The notes under the pieces were generated by a model that saw only the letters and a list, made by a program, of their open reading frames with translations, was not told where the DNA came from and searched no databases. From Bradyrhizobium macuxiense (lineage in GTDB: Bacteria; Pseudomonadota; Alphaproteobacteria; Rhizobiales; Xanthobacteraceae): 58,751 bases of DNA. This document shows positions 24,798-33,702 of the stretch, piece by piece. Made by a program: the position numbers and the translations under genes. How positions within the stretch are numbered: position 1 is the first letter of the stretch; every line of letters starts with the position of its first letter. The stretch spans positions 1 to 58,751 of the forward strand of contig NZ_LNCU01000116.1 of NCBI RefSeq assembly GCF_001542415.1, written 5' to 3'.

Positions 24798-25109
24798 ATG
24801 GCTTCACCGACCGTCGCCGCCAACGCGTACGCCAATTTCGCCAAGTTGATGGAGCGTGGCGGGCTCGAGAAAACCGGCAGCCCGGTCGCCGGGCCGTCGT
24901 TCGGCGAGCTCGTGAAGGACGCCGTCGGCAGCGTGATGGAGGTCGGCAAGAAGTCCGATGCGCAGACCATGGCGATGGCGTCGGGCAAGGCCAACGTGAT
25001 GGACGTGGTGACCGCGGTCGCCGACACCGACGTCGCGGTGTCGACCCTGGTCTCTGTGCGCGATCGCGTGATCCAGGCCTACGAAGACATCATGAAGATG
25101 CCGATCTGA
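24798..25109 (+). CDS. fliE: Flagellar hook-basal body protein FliE
   Basis: FliE joins the MS ring to the rod. The 103-residue product contains PSFGELVKDAVGSV and the terminal VSTLVSVRDRVIQAYEDIMKMPI block characteristic of FliE. It follows flgC by 29 bases; a dispersed palindrome separates it from fliQ. Confidence 0.95.
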   Translation: MASPTVAANAYANFAKLMERGGLEKTGSPVAGPSFGELVKDAVGSVMEVGKKSDAQTMAMASGKANVMDVVTAVADTDVAVSTLVSVRDRVIQAYEDIMKMPI

Positions 25110-25120
25110 CGTCCCTTGGG

Positions 25121-25195
25121 ACGTCATCCCGGGGCGCGAAGCGAACCCGGGATCTCGAGATTCCGGGTTCGCGCTTTGCGCGCCCCGGAATGACG
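25121..25195. repeat. Dispersed palindrome, family B copy 1, between fliE and fliQ
   Basis: A long hairpin element starting ACGTCATCCCGG and ending CCGGAATGACG, with a central core ACCCGGGATCTCGAGATTCC and its complement. A related copy with the same centre is at 32091-32174. It is inserted between fliE and fliQ, inside what is otherwise a tightly packed operon. Confidence 0.8.
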
Positions 25196-25221
25196 AAAGA
25201 TAACCGAAAGCGAGAACAACG

Positions 25222-25485
25222 ATGACCGGCCCTGAAACTCTCGACGTGGCGCGTGATGCGATCTGGACCATCGTGGTGGTGTCGTCGCCACTGATGGTGG
25301 TCGGCCTGGTGGTCGGCGTGGTGGTGTCGCTGTTCCAGGCGCTGACGCAGATCCAGGAACAGACCCTGGTCTTCGTGCCGAAGATACTGGCGATCTTCGT
25401 CACGTTACTATTGGCGCTGCCATTCATGGCCGATTCGCTTCACGCTCACATGATGCGGATTTCATCGCGAATCATCGGCGGTTGA
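25222..25485 (+). CDS. fliQ: Flagellar export apparatus protein FliQ
   Basis: The 87-residue product has two transmembrane helices and the FliQ hallmark VSLFQALTQIQEQTLVFVPKI between them. It is part of the FliPQR export gate. fliR starts 18 bases later. Confidence 0.97.
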   Translation: MTGPETLDVARDAIWTIVVVSSPLMVVGLVVGVVVSLFQALTQIQEQTLVFVPKILAIFVTLLLALPFMADSLHAHMMRISSRIIGG

Positions 25486-25503
25486 TGCACTAATGCCGCG
25501 GTC

Positions 25504-26271
25504 ATGCGCATCGATATCTCCCTGCTGCCGGCGCTGGCCGCGGTCTTCGTGCTTGTCTTCGCGCGCGTGGGCGCAATGGTGATGCTGCTGCCCGGCTTCG
25601 GCGAGACCAACATCCCGGCACGGGTGAAACTGTCCATCGCGCTGCTGCTGACGCTGATCATCCTGCCGCTGCATCGCAACGCCTATCATGTCGACGTGAC
25701 GTCGATCGCCTCGATCGGGGTCCTGATGGTGCATGAGCTCATCATCGGCATCGTGCTCGGCGCGACCGCGCGGGTGACGCTGTCCGCGCTCAACGTCGCG
25801 GGTTCCGTCATCGCCCAGCAGCTCGGCCTCGGCTTCGTCACCGCCGTCGATCCGACCCAGGGCCAGCAGGGCCAGATCGTCGGCAACTTCCTCACCATCC
25901 TCGGCATCACGCTGCTGTTCGCGACCGACAGCCACTATCTCGTCATCGCGGCGCTGAGCGACAGCTACCGGATCTTCTCGCCGGGCGAGGTGATGCCGAG
26001 CGGCGATGTCGCTTCGCTCGCGACCAGCGCGTTTGCCGCCGCCTTCAAGATCGGACTGCAGCTTTCGGCGCCGTTCCTGGTGTTCGGCCTCGTGTTCAAC
26101 ATCGGCCTCGGCGTGCTCGCGCGGCTGATGCCGCAGATGCAGGTCTATTTCGTCGGCGTGCCGCTCTCGATCATGATCGGATTCCTGATCTTCGGCCTCG
26201 TGCTCGCGGCGATGATGGGCACCTATCTCGATTATTTCCTCGGCGTCATGCGCCAGCTCGCTCCGAACTAG
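25504..26271 (+). CDS. fliR: Flagellar export apparatus protein FliR
   Basis: The 255-residue product is a polytopic membrane protein with the FliR pattern: FARVGAMVMLLPGFGE near the N terminus, GLGFVTAVDPTQGQQ in the centre, and the C-terminal RLMPQMQVYFVGVPLSIMIGF block. It completes the FliPQR gate; flhB follows after 17 bases. Confidence 0.97.
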   Translation: MRIDISLLPALAAVFVLVFARVGAMVMLLPGFGETNIPARVKLSIALLLTLIILPLHRNAYHVDVTSIASIGVLMVHELIIGIVLGATARVTLSALNVAGSVIAQQLGLGFVTAVDPTQGQQGQIVGNFLTILGITLLFATDSHYLVIAALSDSYRIFSPGEVMPSGDVASLATSAFAAAFKIGLQLSAPFLVFGLVFNIGLGVLARLMPQMQVYFVGVPLSIMIGFLIFGLVLAAMMGTYLDYFLGVMRQLAPN

Positions 26272-26288
26272 AACGACCGGGAGCCGAG

Positions 26289-27362
26289 ATGGCTGAGGAT
26301 ACCGAGGACAAAACAGAAGACCCTACGCAAAAACGTCTCGACGATGCGCTTGAGAAGGGCGACGTCGTCAAGAGCCAGGAGGTCAACACCTGGTTCATCA
26401 TCGCCGGTGCGACGCTGGTGTTGTCGACGTTTTCCAGCTCGATCGGCGATGGCATCCTGATGCCGCTGCGCAACCTGATCGCCAATTCATGGATGATCCG
26501 CACCGATGGTGCCGGTCTCCTCCAGTTGACCCAGTCGCTTGGTTACTCCGTCGTCGCAGCGATCGGTGTGCCGTTCCTGATGCTGGCGCTGGCGGCGATC
26601 GCGGGCAACATGATCCAGCATCGTCTGGTGTGGTCGGCCGAGTCGCTAACGCCGAAATTATCCAAGATCTCGCCGGGCGCCGGCTTCAAGCGGCTGTTCG
26701 GCAAGCAGGCGGTGGCGAACTTCCTGAAGGGCATATTCAAGCTGATCGCGCTCGGCGCCGTCATGGTCGCGGTGCTGTGGCCGGATCGCTTCCGCATGGA
26801 AGCGTTTCTGCATCTCGACCCGTCGGAGCTTCTGCCCGCGGTCACCAGCATGACGGTGCACCTGATGGCCGCGGTGGTCGCGATCCTCGCGGTGGTCGCG
26901 ATCGGCGACTACTTCTTCCAGTACCGGACCTGGTATGAGCGTCACAAGATGTCGCTGCAGGAGATGAAGGAGGAGTTCAAGCAGTCGGAAGGCGATCCGC
27001 ACATCAAGGGCAAGATCAAGCAGTTGCGGGTTCAGCGCGCCAGGAAGCGCATGATGGCCCAGGTTCCCAAGGCCTCGGTAATCATCACCAACCCGACCCA
27101 CTTCTCGGTGGCGCTGGCCTATGACCGCAGCATGTCCGCGCCGGTCTGCGTCGCCAAAGGCACCGATAATCTGGCCTTCAAGATCAGGGAGATCGCCAAG
27201 GAGCACGACATTCCGATCGTCGAAAACGTGCCGCTGGCCCGCGCGCTCTATGCCACCGTCGAGGTCGATCAGGAGATCCCGGTCGAGCACTATCACGCGG
27301 TTGCCGAAATCATCGGCTACGTGATGCGGCTGAGGCGCGGATTGTCCGGCCTGCGCTCGTAA
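26289..27362 (+). CDS. flhB: Flagellar export switch protein FlhB
   Basis: FlhB controls the switch from rod/hook to filament export. The 357-residue product has the N-terminal DKTEDPTQKRLDDALEKGDVVKSQE segment, four transmembrane helices and the cytoplasmic autocleavage motif NPTH in ITNPTHFSVALAYD, followed by the conserved IVENVPLARALYATVEVDQEIP. Last flagellar gene of the operon; cckA lies 131 bases on. Confidence 0.97.
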   Translation: MAEDTEDKTEDPTQKRLDDALEKGDVVKSQEVNTWFIIAGATLVLSTFSSSIGDGILMPLRNLIANSWMIRTDGAGLLQLTQSLGYSVVAAIGVPFLMLALAAIAGNMIQHRLVWSAESLTPKLSKISPGAGFKRLFGKQAVANFLKGIFKLIALGAVMVAVLWPDRFRMEAFLHLDPSELLPAVTSMTVHLMAAVVAILAVVAIGDYFFQYRTWYERHKMSLQEMKEEFKQSEGDPHIKGKIKQLRVQRARKRMMAQVPKASVIITNPTHFSVALAYDRSMSAPVCVAKGTDNLAFKIREIAKEHDIPIVENVPLARALYATVEVDQEIPVEHYHAVAEIIGYVMRLRRGLSGLRS

Positions 27363-27493
27363 AACCGGCGGATATCCGCTTGAAATACGCGTAACTTGCG
27401 AAATTGCGGCCTGATGGACTTGGTTTTCGGGTCCGATTCAGGCACTCAGGGGCAGGCGGCCGATCCGGACGCCCCTCTCGATGCAGACGAGCT

Positions 27494-30076
27494 ATGTCTC
27501 TCCAGATGACTGTCGAATCCAACGATCATCCCGCGACCGAGCCGTTCGTGGCCCATGGACCGGTGCGGCGGGGCGGCAGCATCCTGCTGGTGCTCCTGAT
27601 CGCGGCCGGCATCGTCGCGGTCGCGGTCTGGCTCATGACCATCGGCCGCAGCCAGGCGCAGCCCTATATCCTCGGCCTGCTGGCGCTGCTTGCGACCTTC
27701 GGTCTGTTCAACCTGTTCGCCTTTGCCGCCGGCATCATCCGCTTCTCCGACCGCGCCACCGACGACCCCGTGACGGGGCGCATCGCCGATCAGGCTCAGG
27801 AGGGGCTCGTCGTCACCGACGCGCGCGGCCACGTCGTCTATTCCAATGCCGCCTATCTCGCGCTGACCGGCGCGGCCGGGCCGCAGGACGTCCGCCCCGT
27901 GGAGCGCGTCTTCATCGGTAACCCTGACGTCTCCGAAGCGGTGTTCCGCCTGTTGAAGGCAGCGCGTGAGGGCAAGCGGCAGCAGGAGGAGGTCCGGATC
28001 GCCGGCCGCGACGGCAGCCAGGGCCGCTGGTTGCGGCTGCGGGTGCGTCCGCTCGGCCAGGGCAAGCGCGACGCGAAATATGCGGTGTGGTCGATCGCCG
28101 ACATCACCCGCGACCGCGAGCGCCAGGAGGACGTGTTCCAGGAGTTGCGGCATGCGATCGAATATCTCGACCACGCGCCCTGCGGTTTCTTCTCGGTCAA
28201 TCCGGCCGGCGAAGTCGCCTATATCAACGCGACGCTGGCCAACTGGCTCGATTACGACCTCGCCGAGATCGGCTCGGGCGGCCTGAAGCTCGCCGACATC
28301 GTCTCCGGCGATGGTGCGGCGCTGCTGACCTCGATCGTGCCGGTGCCGGGCGAGGTGAAGACCGAGGTGTTCGACATCGACCTGCGGATGCGCGGCGGCA
28401 AGACCGTGCCGGTGCGGCTCTATCACAAGCTCGCCTTCGGCGCCGACGGTGCGGCAGGCGCCTCGCGCACGCTGGTGATCAGCCGCGCCCGCGATGAGCA
28501 TTCAGATCCGGAGCGCGCCGCCGAGGTGCGCTTCATGCGCTTCTTCGACCACACACCGATGGCGATCGCGACGGTGGATCGCGGCGGCAATGTGGTGGGC
28601 GCCAATGCGCGCTATGCCAAGCTTGCGCAGAGCCTGAGCGGCGAGGGCGGTGCCGCCAAATCGATCTTCCGCGCGGTCAATCCGCGCGACCGCGGCCTCC
28701 TGATCGCGGCGATCAACCAGGCCGCCGAGGGCCAGGGCGACATCGCGCCGGTCGAGGTGATGCTTGATGGCGCGAAGGAGCGCTTCGCGCAGTTCTTCGT
28801 CACCACGGTAGAGAAGGACGAGCGCGACGCCGAGACCGCGATCGTCTACATGCTCGAGACCACCGAGCGGCGTGCGCTGGAAAACCAGATCAACCAGTCG
28901 CAGAAGATGGAGATGGTCGGTCAACTCGCCGGCGGCATCGCGCACGATTTCAATAACGTGCTCTCGGCCATCATGATGGCGAACGATTTCCTGCTGAACG
29001 CGCACAAGCCGACCGATCCGTCGTTCCAGGACATCATGCAGATCAAGCAGAACGCCACCCGCGCCGCGACGCTGGTGCGGCAACTGTTGGCATTCTCGCG
29101 CCGCCAGACGCTGCGTCCGCAGGTGCTCGATCTCGGCGATGCGCTTTCCGACCTCACCATGCTGCTGCGCCGGCTGATCGGCGAGAAGGTCAAGCTCGAC
29201 CTGGTGCATGGCCGCGACCTCTGGCCGATCAAGGTCGACGTCTCCCAGTTCGAGCAGGTGATCGTCAACCTGGCGGTGAACGCGCGCGATGCGATGCCTG
29301 ACGGCGGCAAGCTGAGCATCCGCACCGCCAACGTGTCGACCGAGGAGGCCGCGCAGCTCGCCAACAAGGGCATGCCGGCAGCGGACTATGTGAAGATCGA
29401 GATCTCGGACACCGGCACCGGCATTCCGGCCGATATCATCGACAAGATCTTCGAGCCGTTCTTCTCCACCAAGGAGGTCGGCAAGGGCACCGGCCTCGGC
29501 CTGTCCACGGTCTACGGCATCGTCAAGCAGACCGGCGGCTTCATCTATGTCGATTCCAGGCCGGGCGAGGGCACCACGTTCCGCATCTATCTGCCGCGGC
29601 ACCGGGTCGAGCAGGAGGCCGTGTCCGAGGCCCACGCCGGCAACGGCACTGCGAAGGATTCCGTCGTCGCCGCGGAGGCCGCCAAGCCGAAGCCCGATCT
29701 CACCGGTCAGGGCACCATCCTGCTCGTGGAAGACGAGGACGGCCTGCGCGCATTGAACGCGCGCGGCCTGCGCTCACGTGGCTACAGCGTGATCGAGGCC
29801 GCGAACGGCGTCGAGGCGATGGAGGCTTTCGACGAGAAGAACGGCGCGGTCGATCTCGTCGTTTCCGACGTGGTGATGCCGGAGATGGACGGACCGACGC
29901 TGCTCAAGGAGATGCGTGGCCGCAATCCGGAACTGAAGATCATCTTCGTATCCGGCTATGCCGAAGACGCGTTCGAGAAGAGCCTGCCCGAGAACCAGCA
30001 ATTCGCATTCCTGCCGAAGCCGTTCACGCTGACCCAGCTGGTCGCCGCGGTGAAGGAAACCATGGCGCCGCAATAG
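27494..30076 (+). CDS. cckA: Hybrid histidine kinase CckA (cell-cycle kinase)
   Basis: CckA phosphorylates the master regulator CtrA through the phosphotransferase ChpT. The 860-residue product has two N-terminal transmembrane helices (about 21-70), PAS-type sensor domains (about 80-380), a HisKA domain with the phospho-acceptor His484 in GGIAHDFNNVLSA, a HATPase domain with NARDAMPDGG and GTGLGLSTVYGIVKQ, and a C-terminal receiver with Asp792 in SDVVMPEMDG. The upstream part of the frame (27404-27493) reads as noncoding. It lies just after flhB, in a region with three CtrA-like boxes. Confidence 0.93.
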   Translation: MSLQMTVESNDHPATEPFVAHGPVRRGGSILLVLLIAAGIVAVAVWLMTIGRSQAQPYILGLLALLATFGLFNLFAFAAGIIRFSDRATDDPVTGRIADQAQEGLVVTDARGHVVYSNAAYLALTGAAGPQDVRPVERVFIGNPDVSEAVFRLLKAAREGKRQQEEVRIAGRDGSQGRWLRLRVRPLGQGKRDAKYAVWSIADITRDRERQEDVFQELRHAIEYLDHAPCGFFSVNPAGEVAYINATLANWLDYDLAEIGSGGLKLADIVSGDGAALLTSIVPVPGEVKTEVFDIDLRMRGGKTVPVRLYHKLAFGADGAAGASRTLVISRARDEHSDPERAAEVRFMRFFDHTPMAIATVDRGGNVVGANARYAKLAQSLSGEGGAAKSIFRAVNPRDRGLLIAAINQAAEGQGDIAPVEVMLDGAKERFAQFFVTTVEKDERDAETAIVYMLETTERRALENQINQSQKMEMVGQLAGGIAHDFNNVLSAIMMANDFLLNAHKPTDPSFQDIMQIKQNATRAATLVRQLLAFSRRQTLRPQVLDLGDALSDLTMLLRRLIGEKVKLDLVHGRDLWPIKVDVSQFEQVIVNLAVNARDAMPDGGKLSIRTANVSTEEAAQLANKGMPAADYVKIEISDTGTGIPADIIDKIFEPFFSTKEVGKGTGLGLSTVYGIVKQTGGFIYVDSRPGEGTTFRIYLPRHRVEQEAVSEAHAGNGTAKDSVVAAEAAKPKPDLTGQGTILLVEDEDGLRALNARGLRSRGYSVIEAANGVEAMEAFDEKNGAVDLVVSDVVMPEMDGPTLLKEMRGRNPELKIIFVSGYAEDAFEKSLPENQQFAFLPKPFTLTQLVAAVKETMAPQ

Positions 30077-30223
30077 GATGTGCGTCGCCTCCACATGAAC
30101 ATAATGTCACATCTCCGCGACTGAGGGCCGCAGCCGCGGTTCCCCTTTCCCGCTTCACTTTTACCGTTCCCTGCCCATGTTAAGGGCACGTCCCCATGCC
30201 GGGGAATCCTTGAGGAAACCAAC

Positions 30224-31186
30224 ATGAATTTCTCGCAACGCACGCGTGGAATTGTACGGGTGATCGCCGTCGCGATGGCGTTGGCGCTCCCCGTTGTAAT
30301 GACCGTTTCGGCGGCTGACGCTCGCGTCGGCGGCGGGGGCTCGCGCGGCTCGCGCACCTTCTCCGCACCGCCCAGCACCAGCACGGCGCCGGGCTCGGTC
30401 GCGCCCATGAACCGCACCTTCAGCCAGCCTGGGAGCCCCAACATGGGCACGCCTGCGGCCAATGCCGGCGGCCTGTTCGGCCGCGGCGGAATGGGCCGTG
30501 GCCTGCTCGGCGGACTGGCCGCGGGCTTCCTCGGCGCCGGCCTGTTCGGCATGCTGTTCGGGGGCGGCCTGTTCTCGGGTCTCGGCGGCCTGTCGTCGAT
30601 CCTCGGCCTGTTGCTACAGATCGGCCTGATCGTGCTGGTGGTGCGGCTCGCGATGTCGTGGTGGCAGCGCCGCAATGCGCCGGCCAACGCCTATGCCGGC
30701 GGTCCAGCCGGGGCTGGCACCGGACCGCAGCCGAACTATCGTTCGGGCTTCGGCTTCGGACTGGGCGGCGGCTCGGATGCGCCGGTCGAGATCGCGCCAT
30801 CCGACTATGAGACGTTCGAGCGGCTGCTCGGCGACATCCAGACCGCGTGGTCGAACGAGGACATCGCGAAGCTGCATACGCTCGCGACGCCCGAGATGGT
30901 GTCGTACTTCTCGAAGGATCTCGAAGAGAACAAGGCGCGCAACGTCACCAACAGGGTGGCCAATGTGAAGCTGCTGCAGGGCGACCTCGCGGAAGCCTGG
31001 CGCGAAGGCGACAGCGAATATGCGACGGTCGCGATGCGCTACTCGCTGGTCGACACCATGCTCGAGCGCGGCACCGGCCGCATGGTCGACGGAAACGGGC
31101 AGCCGGAGGAGGTGACGGAGGTCTGGACCTTCGTGCGCCAGCGCGGCGGCAACTGGGAGCTCTCGGCGATCCAGCAGACCAACTGA
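30224..31186 (+). CDS. Tim44-like domain membrane protein
   Basis: The 320-residue product has an N-terminal signal/anchor, a Gly/Ser/Pro-rich stretch with many GGLFGRGG and GLLGGL repeats, a transmembrane helix near 125-145 and a C-terminal Tim44-like domain (about 185-318) with FERLLGDIQTAWSNEDIAKLHTLATPEMVSYFS and WTFVRQRGGNWELSAIQQ. Tim44-like domains are related to a mitochondrial import motor protein; in bacteria their job is mostly unknown. A strong terminator follows. Confidence 0.85.
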   Translation: MNFSQRTRGIVRVIAVAMALALPVVMTVSAADARVGGGGSRGSRTFSAPPSTSTAPGSVAPMNRTFSQPGSPNMGTPAANAGGLFGRGGMGRGLLGGLAAGFLGAGLFGMLFGGGLFSGLGGLSSILGLLLQIGLIVLVVRLAMSWWQRRNAPANAYAGGPAGAGTGPQPNYRSGFGFGLGGGSDAPVEIAPSDYETFERLLGDIQTAWSNEDIAKLHTLATPEMVSYFSKDLEENKARNVTNRVANVKLLQGDLAEAWREGDSEYATVAMRYSLVDTMLERGTGRMVDGNGQPEEVTEVWTFVRQRGGNWELSAIQQTN

Positions 31187-31213
31187 TCGATTGCCAATCC
31201 TGACGATCTGAAG

Positions 31214-31247
31214 AGCGCCGCGGCTCACCCCGCGGCGCTTTTGTTTT
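31214..31247 (+). terminator. Rho-independent terminator after the Tim44-like gene
   Basis: A ten-base GC-rich stem (AGCGCCGCGG at 31214-31223 with CCGCGGCGCT at 31230-31239), a six-base loop and a TTTTGTTTT tract. Confidence 0.9.
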
Positions 31248-31379
31248 GCGATCTTGCTGTCTCCACGCTGGATTGCGGTTCTGTGCAGTGAACACCTCCC
31301 GGATTGGTGCGTTGACGCCTGCGAGACCGGCCCGCAGATTGCGAGGCGATATCCGTCGTTCAGGTTCCAGGGATCATCC

Positions 31380-32087
31380 ATGCATTATCAACTCTACTAC
31401 TGGCCCTTCATCCAGGGCCGCGGCGAATATGTCAGGCTCGCGCTGGAAGACGCGGAGGCCAACTACACCGACGTTGCACGCGGCAAGGGCGGCACCGGCG
31501 CGATGATGAAGCTGATGGAAGGCCACAAGGGCACGCCGCCGTTTGCGCCGCCATTCCTTACATCCGGCAAGCTCGTGATCGGGCAGACCGCCAACATCCT
31601 GCTCTATCTCGGGGCGCGGCATGGCCTGGCGCCGAAGGCCGAGGCGGGAAAGCTGTGGGTGCACCAGTTGCAACTCACCGTCGCCGATTTCGTGCTGGAG
31701 ATTCACGACACCCATCATCCGCTCGGACCGTCGCTCTACTACGAGGACCAGAAGGCGCCGGCGAAGAAGCGCACCGAGGAATTCTGGAAATCGCGCGTGC
31801 CGAAATATCTCGGCTACTTCGAGGACCTGGTGAAGGACAATGGCGGCGCCTTCGTCACCGGCCGCCGCGCGACCTATGCCGACCTGTCGCTGTTCCAGAT
31901 CGTGGAAGGCCTTCGCTATGCGTTCCCGCAGCGCATGGCGGCGTTCGAGAAGCAGGTTCCGCGCGTCGTCGCGCTGCACGACCGCGTCGCCGAGCGACCG
32001 AACATCAAGGCGTATCTTGCGAGCAAGCGGCGGATTCCGTTCAACGAGGACGGCATCTTCCGGCGCTACAAGGCGCTGGATTTGTAA
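31380..32087 (+). CDS. Glutathione S-transferase
   Basis: The 235-residue product starts MHYQLYYWPFIQGRGEYVRL, the thioredoxin-like N-terminal domain with a tyrosine-rich active-site start, then a loop with PPFAPPFLTSGKLVIGQTANILLYLG (cis-Pro and Ser/Thr glutathione-binding positions) and an all-helical C-terminal domain with TYADLSLFQIVEGL. The sigma-like class cannot be fixed. The upstream portion of the frame lies in the region after the terminator and was excluded. Confidence 0.9.
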   Translation: MHYQLYYWPFIQGRGEYVRLALEDAEANYTDVARGKGGTGAMMKLMEGHKGTPPFAPPFLTSGKLVIGQTANILLYLGARHGLAPKAEAGKLWVHQLQLTVADFVLEIHDTHHPLGPSLYYEDQKAPAKKRTEEFWKSRVPKYLGYFEDLVKDNGGAFVTGRRATYADLSLFQIVEGLRYAFPQRMAAFEKQVPRVVALHDRVAERPNIKAYLASKRRIPFNEDGIFRRYKALDL

Positions 32088-32090
32088 GGC

Positions 32091-32174
32091 CGTCATTCCG
32101 GAATGGTCCGTTAGGACCAGACCCGGAATCTCGAGATTCCGGGTTCGATGCTAACGCATCGCCTCGGAATGACG
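32091..32174. repeat. Dispersed palindrome, family B copy 2
   Basis: Starts CGTCATTCCGGAATGG and ends CGGAATGACG, with the core ACCCGGAATCTCGAGATTCC shared with the copy at 25121-25195. It lies between convergent genes (GST and the Gfa-like protein) and may serve as a bidirectional terminator. Confidence 0.8.
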
Positions 32175-32183
32175 TGTGGGGCA

Positions 32184-32543
32184 CTATCTGCTCCGCCCAT
32201 CCACCGGCGTCATCGCGATCTTCGACAGGTCGATGCCGTCGATGCAGCTCACATTCAGCGCTACGATGTCGCTGCCGTCGGGCTTCTTGCCGCGCGCGAA
32301 CACGTCGACGCCGCAATCGACACAGAGCTGGTGGCGGATCGCGTGGCGGTTGAAGAGATATTCCTTCAGGTTCTCCTCGCCGGCGCGAAGCTGGAAGCTC
32401 GACGGCGGCATGAAGACGAAGTGCAGGCCCTTCTTGGTGCAGATCGAGCAGTTGCAGGCGGTCACCATCGCCATGTCGGTGGTGCATTCGAAGCGGACCT
32501 GGCCGCAATGGCAGCCGCCGGTATAGGTCTTGCTCTCAGCCAT
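32184..32543 (-). CDS. GFA/CENP-V domain protein (Gfa-like)
   Basis: The 119-residue product has the zinc-binding cysteine set of the Gfa family: CHC (11-13), CNCSIC (30-35) and CVDC (74-77). The name comes from glutathione-dependent formaldehyde-activating enzyme, but that activity is disputed for many members. It follows the methyltransferase-like gene by 16 bases on the same strand, so they are probably one transcript. Confidence 0.88.
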   Translation of the reverse strand: MAESKTYTGGCHCGQVRFECTTDMAMVTACNCSICTKKGLHFVFMPPSSFQLRAGEENLKEYLFNRHAIRHQLCVDCGVDVFARGKKPDGSDIVALNVSCIDGIDLSKIAMTPVDGRSR

Positions 32544-32559
32544 GACGTGTCCTCACTCC

Positions 32560-33234
32560 TCACCAGAGTCCCGGGACCAGACGGTAGCGCACCCGCATCG
32601 CATAGTCGGCGTAGTCGGGCAGTCCCGCCAGCAGCGTGCGCTCCTCGATGCGCGTGCGCGCCGCGAACATCACAAAGAACACCGGTACGAAGGCAAGGCC
32701 CCACCATGAGCCGAGCATGAGCGGCACGCCGATGAAGAACAGCATGATGCTCGCATACATGGGATGGCGGACCAGCGCATAGGGCCCGGTCGAGATCACC
32801 TGATGATGCCGCTCCGTCTGCACTTTCACGACCGGTGAGGCGAACGAGTTGGTGCGGAACACCCACATGATCAGCACGGTCGAGGCGAGGTTCAGCGCGA
32901 GGCCGAGTACGATCAGCGCGACGCCGGCATTCGCACCGTCTAACCTGCGATCGAGCCCCATCGCAACGAACCACAGCACCGCGACGACCACGAACAGCAG
33001 CATGAAATATTTGTCGCTCCTCGGCTGATCCTCGCGCGCCGTCAGGCGCATGCGCTCGGCGAGCAATCCGGGATCGACCTTGGCAAGCCACAGGCCGCTC
33101 GCCGGTCCGATAACGGCCGAAGCAACGAGATAGGCCCATGCGCCGGGCCATTGCAGCGTGCCGGCGGCGCCGAACAGCAGCGCGCCCATTGCGACGACGA
33201 AGACGGTGTTTTGCAGGAGGAGCTTGGCGATCAT
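32560..33234 (-). CDS. Isoprenylcysteine carboxyl methyltransferase-like membrane protein
   Basis: The 224-residue polytopic protein has five or so transmembrane helices and the ICMT/PEMT C-terminal motifs: VISTGPYALVRHPMYASIM and ARTRIEERTLLAGLPDYADYAMRVRYRLVPG, with the RHP and EE residues that bind S-adenosylmethionine and substrate in the family. The substrate in bacteria is unknown. The start at 33234 (MIAKLLLQN) is preferred. It is divergent from the second ArsR gene and shares a 141-base regulatory region with it. Confidence 0.85.
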   Translation of the reverse strand: MIAKLLLQNTVFVVAMGALLFGAAGTLQWPGAWAYLVASAVIGPASGLWLAKVDPGLLAERMRLTAREDQPRSDKYFMLLFVVVAVLWFVAMGLDRRLDGANAGVALIVLGLALNLASTVLIMWVFRTNSFASPVVKVQTERHHQVISTGPYALVRHPMYASIMLFFIGVPLMLGSWWGLAFVPVFFVMFAARTRIEERTLLAGLPDYADYAMRVRYRLVPGLW

Positions 33235-33339
33235 TGGCGACTCCGTGCGACTCCTCGAGGGGAAACCAATCATCGCATGTTTTCCGGCGAAGGTGCGGCG
33301 GCATGCATCAACTTTCCGCTCATTCCCAACGTTCCAGTG

Positions 33340-33368
33340 TTGACAAAACGTATAAGTAATTGCTTATA
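33340..33368 (+). promoter_or_regulatory. Promoter and operator of arsR/AHSA1 pair 2
   Basis: A consensus -35 TTGACA (33340-33345) is followed after 17 bases by CTTATA (33363-33368). That hexamer is also the right arm of a perfect palindrome: TATAAG (33351-33356), six bases, CTTATA. The operator thus lies over the spacer and the -10. The predicted transcript start is at or next to the ATG at 33376, so the mRNA would be leaderless. Which protein binds is inferred. Confidence 0.65.
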
Positions 33369-33375
33369 TATTGTC

Positions 33376-33702
33376 ATGGCCGGCACGATGCAGCTCACCA
33401 ATGTGTTGAAGACCCTTGCGGACCCGACGCGGCGCGCGGTGTTCGAGCGGATCCTGCAGGAAGGAGAAGTCGCCGCGACCGGGCTCGTGCGCGGCTCCAA
33501 GGTGTCGCAACCGGCGGTGTCGCAGCATCTGCGCGCGCTGCGCGATGCCGGCCTCGTCGCCGAGCGGCGCGAGGGTCGTCACATCCACTATCGCGTCGCG
33601 CCGAAGGGCCTTAGCCCGCTGATCGATTGGCTCGGCCACTATCAGACATTCTGGCAGGAGCGCTTCGAGAACCTGGAAAGATTGCTGAAGGAGAGTGAGT
33701 GA
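33376..33702 (+). CDS. ArsR-family winged-helix transcriptional regulator
   Basis: The 108-residue product carries the ArsR signature LKTLADPTRRAVFERIL and the recognition helix SQPAVSQHLRALRDAGLVAERREGRHIHY. It has no CVC metal site. It is the paralogue of the regulator at 2464; both end in SPLIDW and an FW-rich helix (FWQERFENLERLLKESE). An alternative start four codons in (MQLTNV) has no ribosome binding site. It is followed without gap by an AHSA1 partner and is divergent from the methyltransferase-like gene. Confidence 0.9.
   Translation: MAGTMQLTNVLKTLADPTRRAVFERILQEGEVAATGLVRGSKVSQPAVSQHLRALRDAGLVAERREGRHIHYRVAPKGLSPLIDWLGHYQTFWQERFENLERLLKESE

Noticed and set aside
28502..29635. 377-codon minus-strand frame opposite cckA
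   Set aside because: It lies entirely within the kinase and has no start signal or known motif.
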